A stretch of 64,000 nucleotides of DNA from Choristoneura fumiferana (GCF_025370935.1 NC_133477.1:20815881-20879880), one strand, 5' to 3'. Numbered from the stretch's first letter, positions 33,655 to 44,845 are shown. A program made the numbers and translations. The notes: generated by a model not told the origin, from the letters alone.

Positions 33655-34284
33655 AGGGTTCCGGAGCCAAAATGGCAAAAACGGAACCCTTATAGTTCCG
33701 CTATGTCTATCTGTCTGTCTGTCCATCCGTCCACGGCTTTGCTCAGGGACTATCAATGCTAGAAAGCTGTTATTTTGCACGGATATATATGTGAACTATG
33801 CCGACGAAATGGTACAATAAAAAATAAAAAATAAATTTTTTTAGGGTACCTACCTCCCATAGACTTAATATGGAGGTGATTTTTTTTCTCATCCAACCCT
33901 ATAGTGTGGGGTATCGTTGGATAGGTCTTTTAATCATTAGGGGTTTGCTAAGACGATTTTTCGATTCAGTGATTATGTTTGCGACATATTCGACTTTAAA
34001 GTGAAAATTTTCATTAAAATCGAGAGTCCCCCCCCTCTAAAATCTAAACCGTGGTGGGTGGAATAAATTCACAAAATTCAGGATGGTAGTAAGTATTCAA
34101 ACTTTCAAGGAAAGCTATAACGGCTAAGTTTGCTTGAGAATTATTAGTAGTTTAAGAGTAAATAGCAGCCTAAGGTATAAAATATACCTAACCTTGGAAG
34201 ATTCCCTATAAAATACGAAATCCTTAGAAAAAGCTACGGAACCCTATTTCGGGCGTGTCGGACACGCTCTTGGCCGGTTTTTTT
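33655..34284 (+). repeat. GGGTTCCG-bordered repeat, full length
   Basis: Second near-complete copy, from AGGGTTCCGGAGCC to CACGCTCTTGGCCGGTTTTT, with a GTGTCGGACACGC palindrome just before the end. Confidence 0.8.
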
Positions 34285-36185
34285 CATTTCATTAAAATAA
34301 TTTCACCCTTTCAGGCGTTTATTTTCCAAAAACAATGAACGCTATGGCTAAAATATTTGACACTTGTAGCTTAAGTGGCTTCGATTTTTCATACATGTCA
34401 ACCCTTACTTCATCCCCTTAGGGCTTGAATTCCACCAACGTTAGTGTTCGGTAAAAGGAAGCACTGAGCAAATATTTAACTCTGCCTGAAGCAGTTCGGA
34501 ATGGGAGTTGATATTTACTTAGCTCTTGTTATAACTTATACTTAATTGTCTTGTTGTTCTACATTATGTTTCATACATTTTGTCGTGCGACAACGGACAC
34601 GTGTGTTTCAGCGACAATGCGCGCTGATGACTGCATGCGTGAGCTCCTTATGTGTAATAACACCCTCACGATATTAAACCGCTGGGTTCAAAGCTGAGGT
34701 GGTGTGAACTATGCCATGAGTAAAGTTATATGGATGACATGCTTGCTAATGTTGCGACATTTCTTGGTTAGCTACTCCACTCTGATGTCGTTTTGTGGAG
34801 TGACTGCCGATGGCGGTCGGCGCGGTCTAGGTCTAGGGCCATCTTTTAGGTCGTTTCACCCACGTTTAAACTCACAAAACCACTAGGTAATGATAGCAAT
34901 AGATCGAGCTAATTCTCTAAGAGCAATCACAAATCATAATATATCATAGCACGAAATCCTTCCCGAGTTACCTCCATCGCCTCCATCGTAGCGATTAAAA
35001 AATTGCAGACATGTAATACGGAACAAAAAATAACGGAATGTCACTGGCCAGTGAAATTTGGCCAAAGAGTTTGTAATTAAAACCTTTCAACGGTATCAAA
35101 AAAAATAAAATAGGATGGAATATGCCGTTGACTAACAAGTTTTGGACTACCCTGTATTTAACACCACAAATTGCGCATAAATATCTGATAAGACTCTATT
35201 TCTAAGGCCAGTAGGATGTGCCAGATATTATTGCACGCTCCTCTGTGGCAGATAGGTATTAATCACAGAGTACATATATAACAGAGACACCACCTAGTAC
35301 AAGCAAATGGTATCACCCTAATACTATGGCTATTCAACTGGCTGTTTTTCTTTCCTTCGATTTTCCAATATATGGCAACAGTGAGAACACAAATAACACG
35401 ATACGTATTGCCATCTAGTGAGACACTAAGGATACGGTACACTGCAACAACCAACAAGCTCACCAACTGAGCCTAGACGACTAGAGATACGCATGATGTC
35501 TCTGTCTTATTTACGTCATTAGAAGAGAATGGCATGTTTCTCTCAAATAGTTTCGACGAATGTGAGCAAGCGCGGGCAAGCCCAGCAAGCGCATTCCGGT
35601 TATTCGCCATCTAGCGTTACAATTGCAAAACACTACGAAAGCCTCATAGCTGAAATGTAGCCACATGTAGCCTATACTTTCGTATTCTCAATTTATTATT
35701 TTTATGGTGTTTCTTATCTTCAAATTAAGGAGTTGAATTAAGGTTGATGTGAAGTTGTGTTTATAAAATATGATAGTCTTTATTTTAATCTTAATATTTC
35801 TACTTAATTCGCTTATTCACATTTTATAATTTACAAATGTTAATAGTAGTGCCATCTATTGCTGTTTTTTGTATTAAATATAGCTTGTAGGGATTGGTAG
35901 GCCATGCGTATTAATGTAGGTGCACCTAGGTGTTTTGTAGCTAAAATATTCATCTCACCTAACCTTTTTAACCAAAGAAAACCCAACGTATCTCCACTTC
36001 ATTACTCCGGCGATTAAGACAAGCGTCCTTCCTGAGGTCAACTTTAAAAAAATAGCCAAGTGTATTAAGTTTGTGGAGGTGAGTGGCCGGATATTGGCGC
36101 GCGTGCCGACGGCCATATTGCTGAGTTGGACGTTTACTGGGCCTGGCTTAGAGCTCTAATGGCTTCCTTGAGATCATTCGGCGTA
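34285..36185. other. Intergenic, few repeats
   Basis: A block at 35165-35270 (ATAAATATCTGATAAGACTC, GTGGCAGATAGGTATTAATC) is a diverged relative of 49560-49680 and 61625-61745 in the inverted arms. Elsewhere I see no gene and no repeat shared within the window. Confidence 0.45.
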
Positions 36186-36430
36186 TTTATTATTTTATTC
36201 GACTGGATGGTAAACGAGCAAGTGAGTCTCCTGATGGTAAGAGATCACCACCGCCCGTAGACACCTGCAACACCAGGGGGATTGTAGATGCGTTGCCAAC
36301 CTAGAGATCTAAGATGGGATACCAAGTGCCAGTAATTTCACCGGCTGTCTTACTCTCCACGCCGAAACGGAACAGTGCGAGCACTGCTGCTTCACGGCAG
36401 GATTAGCGAGCAAGATGGTGATGGTGGTGG
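36186..36430 (+). mobile_element. GATGGTAAACGAGCAAGTGA repeat
   Basis: Runs TTATTCGACTGGATGG, CTCCTGATGGTAAGAGATCA, CACCTGCAACACCAGGGG, TTTCACCGGCTGTCTTACTC, CTTCACGGCAGGATTAGCGA, then a (GGT)n-rich end (36414-36448). Relatives lie at 18567 and 44470. It does not code for protein. Confidence 0.7.
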
Positions 36431-36509
36431 TGGTGGATGGTGGTATTTCGGCATTTTTTAAATAAAAACCGTGGGATTATGCCGCTCGAATTAACTTTTG
36501 GACTCCCAG

Positions 36510-36684
36510 AAAACCAGAGATGTGCGGGGATATGCTGCGAGAAATGCGTTTTTTATTAACCAATAGAATAGCTTCATTTACCTATCCTTCTATCCTCCTA
36601 TCCAAAACAGTTGAGCGGAGCGAGGACAGGTAAATGAAGCGATTCTATTGGCTTTTTAAAAACACATCCTCGCACATTTCTGGA
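36510..36684. mobile_element. Foldback MITE (CCAGAAATGTGCGAGGATGT type)
   Basis: The left arm AGATGTGCGGGGATATGCTG and AATAGCTTCATTTACCT pair with the right arm AGGTAAATGAAGCGATTCTA and ATCCTCGCACATTTCTGG. A half copy lies at 44275-44365. Confidence 0.7.
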
Positions 36685-36784
36685 GGAAACGCATCCTAAT
36701 TATGGTGTCCCGCTGTTGGGAAAAAGCCTCCAAATGCATTAAATAAAATGGTAGATATGTTTAAAAGAACATACTCCTCGCCAA

Positions 36785-36890
36785 ATTTCTTATCGATATC
36801 TTCTCAACAGAGGTTTTTCCGAACCGATAGTACTTTTTTTTTAACATTCATAAGTCCTTGTCAAAGTCTAAATTGAACAAAGTTATTTTG
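36785..36890 (+). mobile_element. LINE 3' end, (TTTGAC)-type tail
   Basis: TCTTCTCAACAGAGGTTTTT, CCGAACCGATAGTA and ACATTCATAAGTCCTTGT match the 3' untranslated region at 55430-55562. Only this part is present. Confidence 0.65.
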
Positions 36891-37273
36891 ACTTCAAATT
36901 ATTAAAATTAATGAGGTTAATATTTTTGAGAACATTTTATTATCATATGACACTTACTAAGGTCACATTCACATTCTTCTATAATCATAACATATGGTTA
37001 CATTATACCCCTTTTTCAAAGCAATCAGAATCCAAACTTCCACCGTCCACTATAAGACTTAAACTCCATCAAACTTCAAACATGACATAATCCCCAAACG
37101 CCACGCATCCCAAAATTAACTGTCGAGCCAATTTACGTTCTTAATTTCCTAAAAGATCAGCCGTTTCAAATGAAGTCCCTAAAAAGTCCCTTACTAAGCC
37201 TGCTGAATCTGTGGTCGCCTTTCGAAACGCCCTTCTAAAAATGTGCATACGTTAAATACGTAGATTGTGAATA

Positions 37274-37999
37274 CTGCCGTCATAACGAAAAGGGGCATAA
37301 CTACATTTTTGTGATTGAGTTAAATACATATTCAAAATCAGGAAAAAAGGCGTATCTGTCTGATATGTTGTATATTGTTTCGTAAATGGCTTTCGGAGAT
37401 ACCGCCAGCCCATAGGGCACATCTGGCCCGAGATATTCAAATTTATTAAAGCAAAGAGGCATATCAGGCATATTTGGCTAATGGTTAAAATTAGAAGGCA
37501 TAACTTTTCAAATACCTATACCTTTTAATTTTTTGATTTTTTAAGTAATGCTTAGTTAAAAAGGCTCATTACAGTGATATTAAAGATAAAGGGCACTATA
37601 TGGGCTAAATGTGTCTTTTTTAATGTTAAATGATTTTGAGTATAAAAATTGAAATGCATAAAAAGGGTTTAAGCAATAGAAAATATGCCTATTTTTCTTA
37701 ACATTGTAACCATTTGTCTAAAACGTTAAAATGAAATGGCATATTGGTTAGTTATGCCTATGCTATGTTGCAAAACTATTTTTACTTTATTAATTTTATT
37801 AAGTAAAAACAAAAATATGACTAATTAAGAAATAAAAAATGAAAATAAAAAATATAACGTAGAATTATTTATAAAGTATATATTTTCATCTAAAAATTTA
37901 TAATAATCAGACGATTATGTATTATTTTTTGTAAGAAACAAAAAAAAACATTTTTTTCTCGAGTTTGACAAGATGTGCCCTTTCGCATTCCGACGGCAG
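37274..37999. mobile_element. Candidate TIR element ending CTGCCGTC
   Basis: The left end CTGCCGTCATAACGAAAAGG is mirrored imperfectly by the right end (inverse of CTGCCGTCGGAATGCGAAAG), and AATA lies outside both ends. The interior has GGCATA, GGGCACAT and GGGCACTATATG motifs in both orientations and is otherwise AT-rich. No open frame. Confidence 0.45.
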
Positions 38000-39100
38000 A
38001 ATAAAGAATCAAGCTGAGAAACTTTTTCCAGAAGGACGGCAGTCTATATTTGTAATTAAACCTTATCATTGTGTTTAATAAAATCTAGGACTTCAAGGAG
38101 TTGAGAAAAGTTGTTTTTTCCGCTAAAGATCAACGTGTGGCACAAATTCCGATAGTTTTTTTGAAAATTACTAAGGATTTTATGCTGTTTTTGTTTGGTA
38201 AAGTGAATACTTTTGGAATAATCATTTTGGAAGTAGCATTTGGACCGGTCTTTCGGTAATTGCGGTTAAGATTTAGCAATTTTGTGAACTGAAAATTAGC
38301 CGAGAATATAATTTAATTACAGACTAAGCTGGAAAAATAAATATATGCCTTGCGTTTTAAGGGCGTGTGAGTTTTTCATTTCCATTTTTCTTAATAGTTC
38401 AACAAGTAAATCGTAGTCCCGTTTCACTACCCCTAAATCAACACGTATGAAAGCTTATATATTGTACTCAATAATCGTATTTCCTTTTCTCTTAATAGTT
38501 CTGTGGGTACGGGTACGGGTACATCGTAGTTCCGTTTTATTAACCTGAAATAAACACGGTAGAAAGCTTACATACTCAATAATGGCTTGCGTTTTTAGCG
38601 CACGTGACTTCTCTAAATAGTTTTGCGGGTAGTTACGTTTTACTTTAAAGATTTCCCACTTTCTCGTCCAATTCCAATGCTCACCACAACATGAGAAATG
38701 TTTCAAGGGAAGGGGGATTAGTTAGCTACTGTGCTGCACCAACTTGACAGGTAAATAATGCTGGACGTCCGATCTTGTGGTGCTAAGTTTGATGAAACAA
38801 AACCTTAGCGCTGTGCCGGAGAGTGGAATTTAGTTTGAAATGTACAAATTTAGTTTTAAGTTTAGAAATGTAATAAGTTTATAGAGTAGATATGTTAGCT
38901 GTGTTGAGGTTGATAGGAAAAATTTGTACGTAGAAATAAATGGATGAACTTTGTAATCCACGAAAGCGATGCCTTGGGCGTAAACGAGTAAATTATGTTG
39001 TAGTCTGAACTCGGTATTGTATTTCTCTAATCGGTCGTACTATAATAGCCAATTTCCAATTTTTACTACAGATTAATCGAAATAAAACAATATCATGAAG
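38000..39100. other. No gene or clear repeat
   Basis: AT-rich. A short (GGGTAC)3 run lies near 38505-38522. The 83-codon minus-strand open frame near 38455-38706 has no recognisable feature. Confidence 0.4.
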
Positions 39101-39101
39101 T

Positions 39102-39238
39102 TACAGATAACCGTTGGGGGAGAAAAATTCTCGAATGGCGACCACGAACCGGCAGACAAAGCGTTTTGGCAGGCTTTCCACTGGAACTAACGATATCGTG
39201 AGAGTTGCGGGCAACCTATGGATGCAACTGGCGCGAAT
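39102..39238 (+). pseudogene. RTE-type LINE fragment
   Basis: Plus-strand reading gives GEKNSRMATTNRQTK, GTNDIVRVAGNLWMQLA, the same C-terminal region as 32972 and 40402. It is cut off on the 3' side by the TIR element that follows. A scrap of the RTE 3' end (CACTGGACGTCTTCC) reappears at about 39577 beyond that element, so the TIR element probably inserted into the LINE. Confidence 0.7.
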
Positions 39239-39239
39239 T

Positions 39240-39568
39240 ATCGTTTATTCTTTGCTCACCCGCGATTTTATGATAGCTAAGTTTATGCAGGAGATAGACT
39301 GTCTAACATCTGGTAGGTAGCATGCTGAACGGTTGTGTTACTGTGAAGATGAACTCTGGTTGAGTTCGAAACGCGTCGGTGTCGTATGGTGGTAGTATTA
39401 GATGGGTTTGTGTGATTTGTGTGTATTCTTACAGTTTGCAGGTGGAGGAACTGGTTGAACAAATATTTCTTGCATAAACGTAGCTATCATAAGGTCGTGG
39501 GTGAGCAAAGTAATTGTTTCAATTCATTGATATGGACGTCCGCAAAGTAACGCCTGATTCAATAAATC
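39240..39568. mobile_element. GCGTTACTTTGCGG-family TIR element
   Basis: The left part ATTCTTTGCTCACCCGCGAT, TTATGATAGCTAAGTTTATG is mirrored by CATAAACGTAGCTATCATAA, GTGGGTGAGCAAAGTAATTG on the right, ending GCAAAGTAACGCCTGATTCA. The interior contains TTGAGTTCGAAACGCGTCGG and GTGTGATTTGTGTGTATTC. The left terminus is truncated. Other members are at 13178, 14745, 15478, 27224, 50125 and 60955. Confidence 0.7.
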
Positions 39569-40401
39569 CTTTGTTCAGCACTGGACGTCTTCCGGGTGAT
39601 GATGACGGTGAAATAATGAAGTTAAAACCATCCACTGTAAAAGTAAATGTATTTACAGTACATAAGCAGACTTGTACTATCCCCGACGATATGGCCTGAC
39701 GAACGTCATTTATTTTATTATTTTATGAATTACTTTATACTTATATACTATGTACCTATATATAACAGCGCAACGGGAATGTTCTAACCAACAACTTTTA
39801 CCAACTTTTTAGACAGTACTTGCCCATCTAGACAAAAATAAATAGTCTCCAGCATTATTTTTAGAAATGTCCACCCTTTATTAATCCTAAACTGATTTCC
39901 CATTTCTTCCTTGTCGCTGTGATTGCCTCTCCCATTGTGTCCGCGATTAACCCCCCGCCCGACAATTTGCGACGTGACAGCAACATGAAATGTTTCTAAT
40001 GGAGGCATTTTTAGGGTTAAGTTCTTCAATAAGAAGGTTCTTAACTTAAATTTACTGTTTTGCGCGCTTTTATTTCACCTATCGTATTAGTTTGGGTTAT
40101 ATTTTGGATATCGATTTTGTCCCACTGCTAGTGGTCGGTTTGACTTGAAATTTGTTATCCATATGTAAGTTGGATGGCAGATGGCAGGGTATAATCAATA
40201 AATATTACAGTCAGAAAAAAACAGGTCAAACCACTAGGCCATCACGGCTGTTGCAATACAATGACTATTTACTGAAAAACAATCACCGTCGCCCATGAAC
40301 ACTCAACATAAGTTGAGTTACGGCTGCGTTGCCCCCATTGAAAAAGGAGTAGGTAGGCTATTGGAAGGATATTTGAAGGTCCTCAAGTGGTCATCATCCT
40401 G

Positions 40402-40672
40402 TCAGCTGAAAGACGTCCACTGCTGGACATAGGCCTCCCCCAAGACTCTCCACTCAGACCGGTTTTGTGCTTTTCGCATCCACCGCGATCCCGCGATCTT
40501 AACCAGGTCGTCGCTCCATCTTGTTGGAGGCCTACCGACAGCTCGTCTCCCGGTCCGCGGACGCCATTCGAGAACCTTTTGACCCCATCGGTCATCAGTC
40601 CTGCGAGCAATGTGCCCCGCCCACTGCCACTTCAGTTTCGCAATTCTTCAGGCTATGTCAGTAACCTTAGTT
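40402..40672 (-). pseudogene. RTE-type LINE, well-preserved C-terminal fragment
   Basis: On the minus strand one frame reads, in order, KLKWQWAGHIARRTDDRWG, LEWRPRTGRRAVGRPPTRW, SDDLVKIAGSRWM and LGEAYVQQWTSFS, then stops at 40402-40404. One in-frame stop interrupts it upstream (IA-stop-RIAKL). This is the conserved tail after the reverse transcriptase domain of RTE-clade LINEs. The element is 5' truncated and ends with a short CAGGATGATGACC remnant of the 3' repeat. Confidence 0.88.
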
Positions 40673-41387
40673 CTGAACTACTGCCTCAAGTGGTACCGGC
40701 CCGGAAATACTGACGCTGCAAGCTGATTCCAAAGTATCACCGTGCGTGGCAATAGGTCCGCAAGAACGAGATTATGATAAAAAACTAGCAATATGGTTCA
40801 TACGATAAATACCTTTCAGACTTAATAAAAAGCTAACTAGGTGGCTGGTAGGTGGTATCTGGGTCTCAAACGTAGTATTTGTCTACGGCATGGTGCCCCG
40901 GAACACGACGTGTTTCGGCCAGAAGTGTTATCGATTTATAACTGTAGGCAGGGTTGGGCAGTATTTGAATTACTTGTAATTAAAATACGTAATTGATATA
41001 CAAATACGTATTTGGTATTTGTATTTCAATTACTTGCTTAAAATGTAACTTGTGATTCGTATTTCAAATACCTGATGCCGAGGTATTTTGTAGTTAGTAT
41101 TTCAAATACTTAAGGGTTAAAAAAATCATTTTAACATAAATACATTTTAACTTCATTTAGCGATCTTATTAATGGGTGCGTTCTGAAGAAAATAGCGCTC
41201 GATAGCTTTCGTAAGCAAAATGGCGACCGCTATAAATATGTCGATCCTTAGCGTTGGCAACACTGACTAAAGTGAAAAGGTAACTGTTTTTGCTGATTAA
41301 GTTTAGTGATTAAATCTTCTTTTACTTTGCTTTTTAGCCCATGCTGGGCTGGATTACTTTTTATTCTTAATAGTATGTATATATGTA

Positions 41388-41530
41388 AATACTTTATTGT
41401 ACATAAAACACAAAAATAATACAAAAAGAAAACAACAAAACAAAAGAGTACAAAGGCGAACTTATCCCTAAAAGGGATCTTTTCAAGCTAACCTAAACAG
41501 GAAAGGAAAACTTAAAGATAGGCGAACAGT
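41388..41530 (-). mobile_element. LINE 3' end nested in hAT element
   Basis: Reverse complement of the block at 6180-6352, from the ATGTAAATACTTTATTGTAC end to AAGATAGGCGAACAGT. Inserted into the hAT element, so it is younger than that element. Confidence 0.65.
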
Positions 41531-41666
41531 AATTTATGCACAGTATTTTGTATTTCAAACAAAAATAGCTAAAATACTGAATTTTGTGTTTTATATATCA
41601 AAAGTAATCTTAAAGATATTTTGTATTTCGTATTTTGAATACTTGCGAGATAGTATTGTGTACCAT

Positions 41667-41860
41667 TGAATTTCTTCGCAGGTTTGTGCAGGTTTCCTCA
41701 CGATGTTTTCCTCAAAAAGAAATTCAATGGTGCGTGTGAAGTTCCCAATCCGCACTGGGCCCGCGTGGGAACTATGGCCCAAGCCCTCTTGTTCTGAGAG
41801 GAGGCCTGTGCCCAGCAGTGGGACGTATATAGGCTGGGATGATGATGATGATGATGAGTA
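41667..41860 (+). mobile_element. SINE with inverted 5' part, nested in hAT element
   Basis: From about 41718 it reads as the standard SINE body (ATTCAATGGTGCGTGTGAAG, GCACTGGGCCCGCGTGGGAA, GGCCTGTGCCCAGCAGTGGG, then (GAT)n to 41858). Positions 41667-41711 are the adjoining upstream SINE segment in reverse orientation (GAATTTCTTCGCAGGTTTGT to ACGATGTTTTCCT). This 5' inversion is the signature of twin priming during LINE-driven insertion. Confidence 0.75.
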
Positions 41861-42289
41861 TAGTGTAATTTGTATTTCAATTAAAGCATAGTATTTATTT
41901 TGGCCAGCCCTGACTCTAGGTAAGTAGTAGGTATAAATGTTACAGCGCGTGACGCTCCATGAGACTCCTTGCTCCAAGGGAACTGTCAAGCATTAATTCG
42001 TGTGTTTTGAACACAATGGCGGCGATAGCGCCGCGGCCGATAACGCCGGGAGCACCTCGTCCTACGGCGATAAAAGGAGCCCGTTTTTGAGGCAGAGTAG
42101 GTACTCACGGAACCCGCATTTTCATGTGGATCGTGCTTAGTTTATGACACAGCAGTTAGGGTCTTAGTATCGTGAGAATTACACTACTTCGTTCACCTAA
42201 TGCAGTCGCCGAATAGGTTTCGAACTACTTCGGTGAACGAACGTCATCTTCGTTGAAATAGAAATGTTATTCGATCCTAAAATACCACA

Positions 42290-42700
42290 AACAGTGTGTT
42301 GTGTGTTGGTGTGATAAATAAATAAATAAATATCATGGGACACTTGACACCAATTGACCTTGATTAGGTCAGATACTAGGCAACGGATAAACATACTTAT
42401 ATAGATAAATACATACTTAAATACACTTTAATATAGGAAAACATCGTGAGGAAACCTGCACAAACCTACGAAGGAATTCAATGGTGTGTGTGAAGTATGG
42501 CCCAAGCCCTCTCATTCTGAGGGGAGGCCTGTGCCCTGCAGTGGGACGTATATAGGCTGGGATGATGATGATGATACTTAAATACATATTAAACATCCAA
42601 GACCCGAGAACGAACATTCGTTTTATTCATACAAATATCTGGCCCGGCCGGGAATCGAATCCGAGACCTCAAGTGCCGGTACTTGTAATCAAGTGCGGGT
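42290..42700 (-). mobile_element. tRNA-derived SINE interrupted by a second SINE
   Basis: In minus orientation: a tRNA-like head near 42640-42665 (GGATTCGATTCCCGGCC), then a body with CGAATGTTCGTTCTCGGGTC, AATATGTATTTAAGTATG and TTATCCGTTGCCTAGTATC, ending in (TTTA)n near 42318-42332. The body is split by another SINE at 42426-42574. A complete relative is at 57135-57411, and a partial one runs off the window at 63880-64000. Confidence 0.7.
42426..42574 (+). mobile_element. SINE (RTE tail) nested in another SINE
   Basis: 5'-truncated copy from GGAAAACATCGTGAGGAAAC to (GAT)n. It is flanked by TACTTAAATACA at 42414-42425 and 42575-42586, a 12-bp target duplication. Ten extra bases precede the SINE start. 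Confidence 0.75.
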
Positions 42701-42880
42701 AGTTCAAAGGACTCGCGCTGCAAGGCGGACTTGTCACCCCACACTTCAGTCTACTCGTGATCACGGCCATTCGTGATCGAAACGTCGAGGTAAATATTAC
42801 TCGTGTGTTTCAGCGTGATACCTAAGTCCTGTTTGTGGCATTTTAATTATGAGTGAAAATTACGAAAGTTTAAAACATTA
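42700..42880. repeat. CGAAACGTCGAGGTAAATATTAC repeat, empty SINE site
   Basis: CACACTTCAGTCTACTCGTG, CGAAACGTCGAGGTAAATA and AGCGTGATA match 52909-53132 (inverse) and 58884-59140. At about 42850 it has TGAAAATTACGAAAGTTT uninterrupted. In the inverted arms a SINE sits at exactly this point. Confidence 0.65.
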
Positions 42881-43809
42881 TTATGTTAGTCCATGTACTT
42901 TCACAATCAAACCATTTTAGATAGAATTTGGCATAGAATACAGTATAACGCGGAGTCGAATAAAAAATACCATAATCGAATCGCATTCATCTATCGTAAA
43001 AGAAAACTTTCTAACGTTTCGTTATCCTTTAAATCCTCAAAAGGTTGAATCTGGCTAAAAGGTTATAACAGATTATATACCCCCATAACATATGACCCGC
43101 AGTCGAAGGAAAATTCGGAGGTTAAAAGCATGGCTGAAAACTGCCTGACCCTTTTACACTCAAGTCGTTAGAAGGGGACGGGGATAATTTTATTGTAGGT
43201 AATTTTCGAGATTTACGACTTTAAAGTTGGCCGGAATTTCAGTGAAAGTGTGATGTAAGTGAATAGAAGGTTACGAGAGAATACATGGATACACGATCAT
43301 ACAAATAGCACAATATCTCTTATTTTCTTCTCTTTTCCTATTTATGTTTTTACTGTGTTTTTGTTGTGATGTAGTGTGTTTTTCTGTCAATAATGTTGTG
43401 AGTTTGAGTTTGACAAAAGTAAATAGATTACCCCATGAGTGCCTAAGGTTATAAAAACAGTTCTTTATACATACTTTAGAGTATGGTTCGAATTTTAGGT
43501 CGGTATTTCGGAATGATAATTACCTACTCTAGCTAAGAGGCGACTGAGGATATAGGTTAAAGTATACCGTAGGCGACAGGCTAGCAATAGTCAAACTTTA
43601 AAACCTAAAATTGCTAAAAGTGGCTCCGAAGCGGTAACGTTTCGTGTGCTCTAGGGAATACAGGCGTGATGTTTGTGTGTGTGTGTAATTACTCTATGTA
43701 TAACATAAATAGTAAACGATACAGAAACAAGTACACGGAGAGAAAAATTACAATAGTAGTATAGTAGTTAGCTAGGTAGGTAGGTAAATAAATAAAGAAA
43801 GAAAATAAA

Positions 43810-43925
43810 TTTATTCACACACATACATACATACAATCACGCCTCTTTCCCGTAGGGGTAGGCAGAGACCACTTCTTTCACTTGCTACGATCCTTACATA
43901 CTTGTTTCGCTTCGTCCACAATTTA
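43810..43925 (+). repeat. CACGCCTCTTTCCCGTAGGG repeat
   Basis: A (CATA)n run followed by CACGCCTCTTTCCCGTAGGG, GTAGGCAGAGACCACTTC and TTGTTTCGCTTCGTCC. From memory this is a common lepidopteran interspersed block, but there is only one copy in this window, so the assignment is weak. Confidence 0.35.
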
Positions 43926-44274
43926 TTCACAACACAAAAAAAATACCTACAAAATTCGTCAAAAATCTCCAAAAATTGCGTTACGTATTACTTGAACGCC
44001 CCCTAAGCTAAGTAGCTACTTTCAAGGTATCTTTCATGGCAGTAAAATCGTGCTTTGAAAGTGTTTAGTTGCATTGCAGCAGATTTATTAAACTGTATTG
44101 GCGTTACCAAATAGTTATAAAGTATAAAATAAACAAGCCGGTTCCACGCCAGCGTGTACGTGCAATCAAAACGTTTTAAATGTAGTTCAGTGCCAGAAAT
44201 AACACGCCATTCGGTGCATGTAAATTGATGTCACATTTAAGAAGGCTGCTTTTCGATGTGCGTATTTTCCAATT

Positions 44275-44365
44275 TACGATGTGCGGGAAAGTGTTGCCAG
44301 GAATGCGTTTTCATGACTCAATAGAAACGCTTCATTTCTAGCCTCGCTTCGCTCAGCTGTTTTCA
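44275..44365. mobile_element. Half copy of foldback MITE
   Basis: GATGTGCGGGAAAGTGTTGC, ATGCGTTTTCATGACTCAAT and GCTTCATTT correspond to the left arm of the element at 36510-36684. The right arm is missing. Confidence 0.5.
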
Positions 44366-44469
44366 CTAGAGCTTTTCATAAGAGCCACACGCTCTTTTGT
44401 TTGAAAGAAAAAAAAAAACAGTAGACATCTTTGGTAGTAGGTGTAGTTGACCGAGTAAGTGCTTTACTA

Positions 44470-44752
44470 TTTCTACCTGTTTTTTCTATTGGATGGCAAA
44501 CGAGCAAGTGGGTCTCCTGATGGTAAGAGATCACCACCGCCTATAGACACCTGCAACACCAGGGGATTGGAGATGCGTTGCCAACCTAGAGGCCTAAGAT
44601 GGGATACCTCAAGTGCCAATAATTTCACCGGCTGTCTTACTCCCGCCGATACACAACAGTGCAAGCACTGCTGCTTCACGGCAGGATTAGCGAGCAAGAT
44701 GGTGGCAGCAATCGGGCGGACCTTGCACAAGGTCCTACCACCTGCTGACTGC
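44470..44752 (+). mobile_element. GATGGCAAACGAGCAAGTGG repeat, longest copy
   Basis: ATTGGATGGCAAACGAGCAA, CTCCTGATGGTAAGAGATCA, CCTGCAACACCAGGGGATTG, GCTTCACGGCAGGATTAGCG and GCGGACCTTGCACAAGGTCC. It extends further right than the copies at 18567 and 36186. Open on both strands for 90-127 codons, but the frame is not shared with the other copies, so it is not coding. Confidence 0.7.
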
Positions 44753-44756
44753 ATAA

Positions 44757-44845
44757 AGAAGGGTTATGTTTTCGAGCGTATGTATGTATGTATTTCTTGG
44801 TCCTCTGTAGCCTTAACGGCTGGATGTTTTTCAACATATTAGGGT
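44757..44845. repeat. Reverse copy of the 13985-14147 repeat
   Basis: AAGGGTTATGTTTTCGAGCG, the (TATG)n run, TTTCTTGGTCCTC and CCTTAACGGCTGGATG match 13985-14147 in reverse. It abuts the repeat at 44470 directly. Confidence 0.55.

Larger units (their letters stand above)
40949..41912. mobile_element. hAT-type element with nested LINE and SINE insertions
   Basis: Ends are CAGGGTTGGGCAGTATTTGA on the left and the inverse of CAGGGCTGGCCAAAATAAAT on the right. The flanking octamers are ACTGTAGG (40941-40948) and ACTCTAGG (41913-41920), a one-mismatch 8-bp target duplication. The interior repeats TATTTCAAATACTT-like motifs. It is interrupted by a reversed LINE 3' end (41388-41530) and a SINE (about 41667-41860). 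No transposase sequence is seen. Confidence 0.8.

Noticed and set aside
40387..40713. 108-codon plus-strand frame
   Set aside because: It is the antisense shadow of the RTE fragment at 40402-40672.
41591..41989. 132-codon minus-strand frame
   Set aside because: It crosses a SINE and the end of a hAT element; the poly-serine run is the SINE (GAT)n tail read in reverse.
44459..44842. 127-codon plus-strand frame
   Set aside because: It lies across two interspersed repeats whose other copies are not open in that frame.
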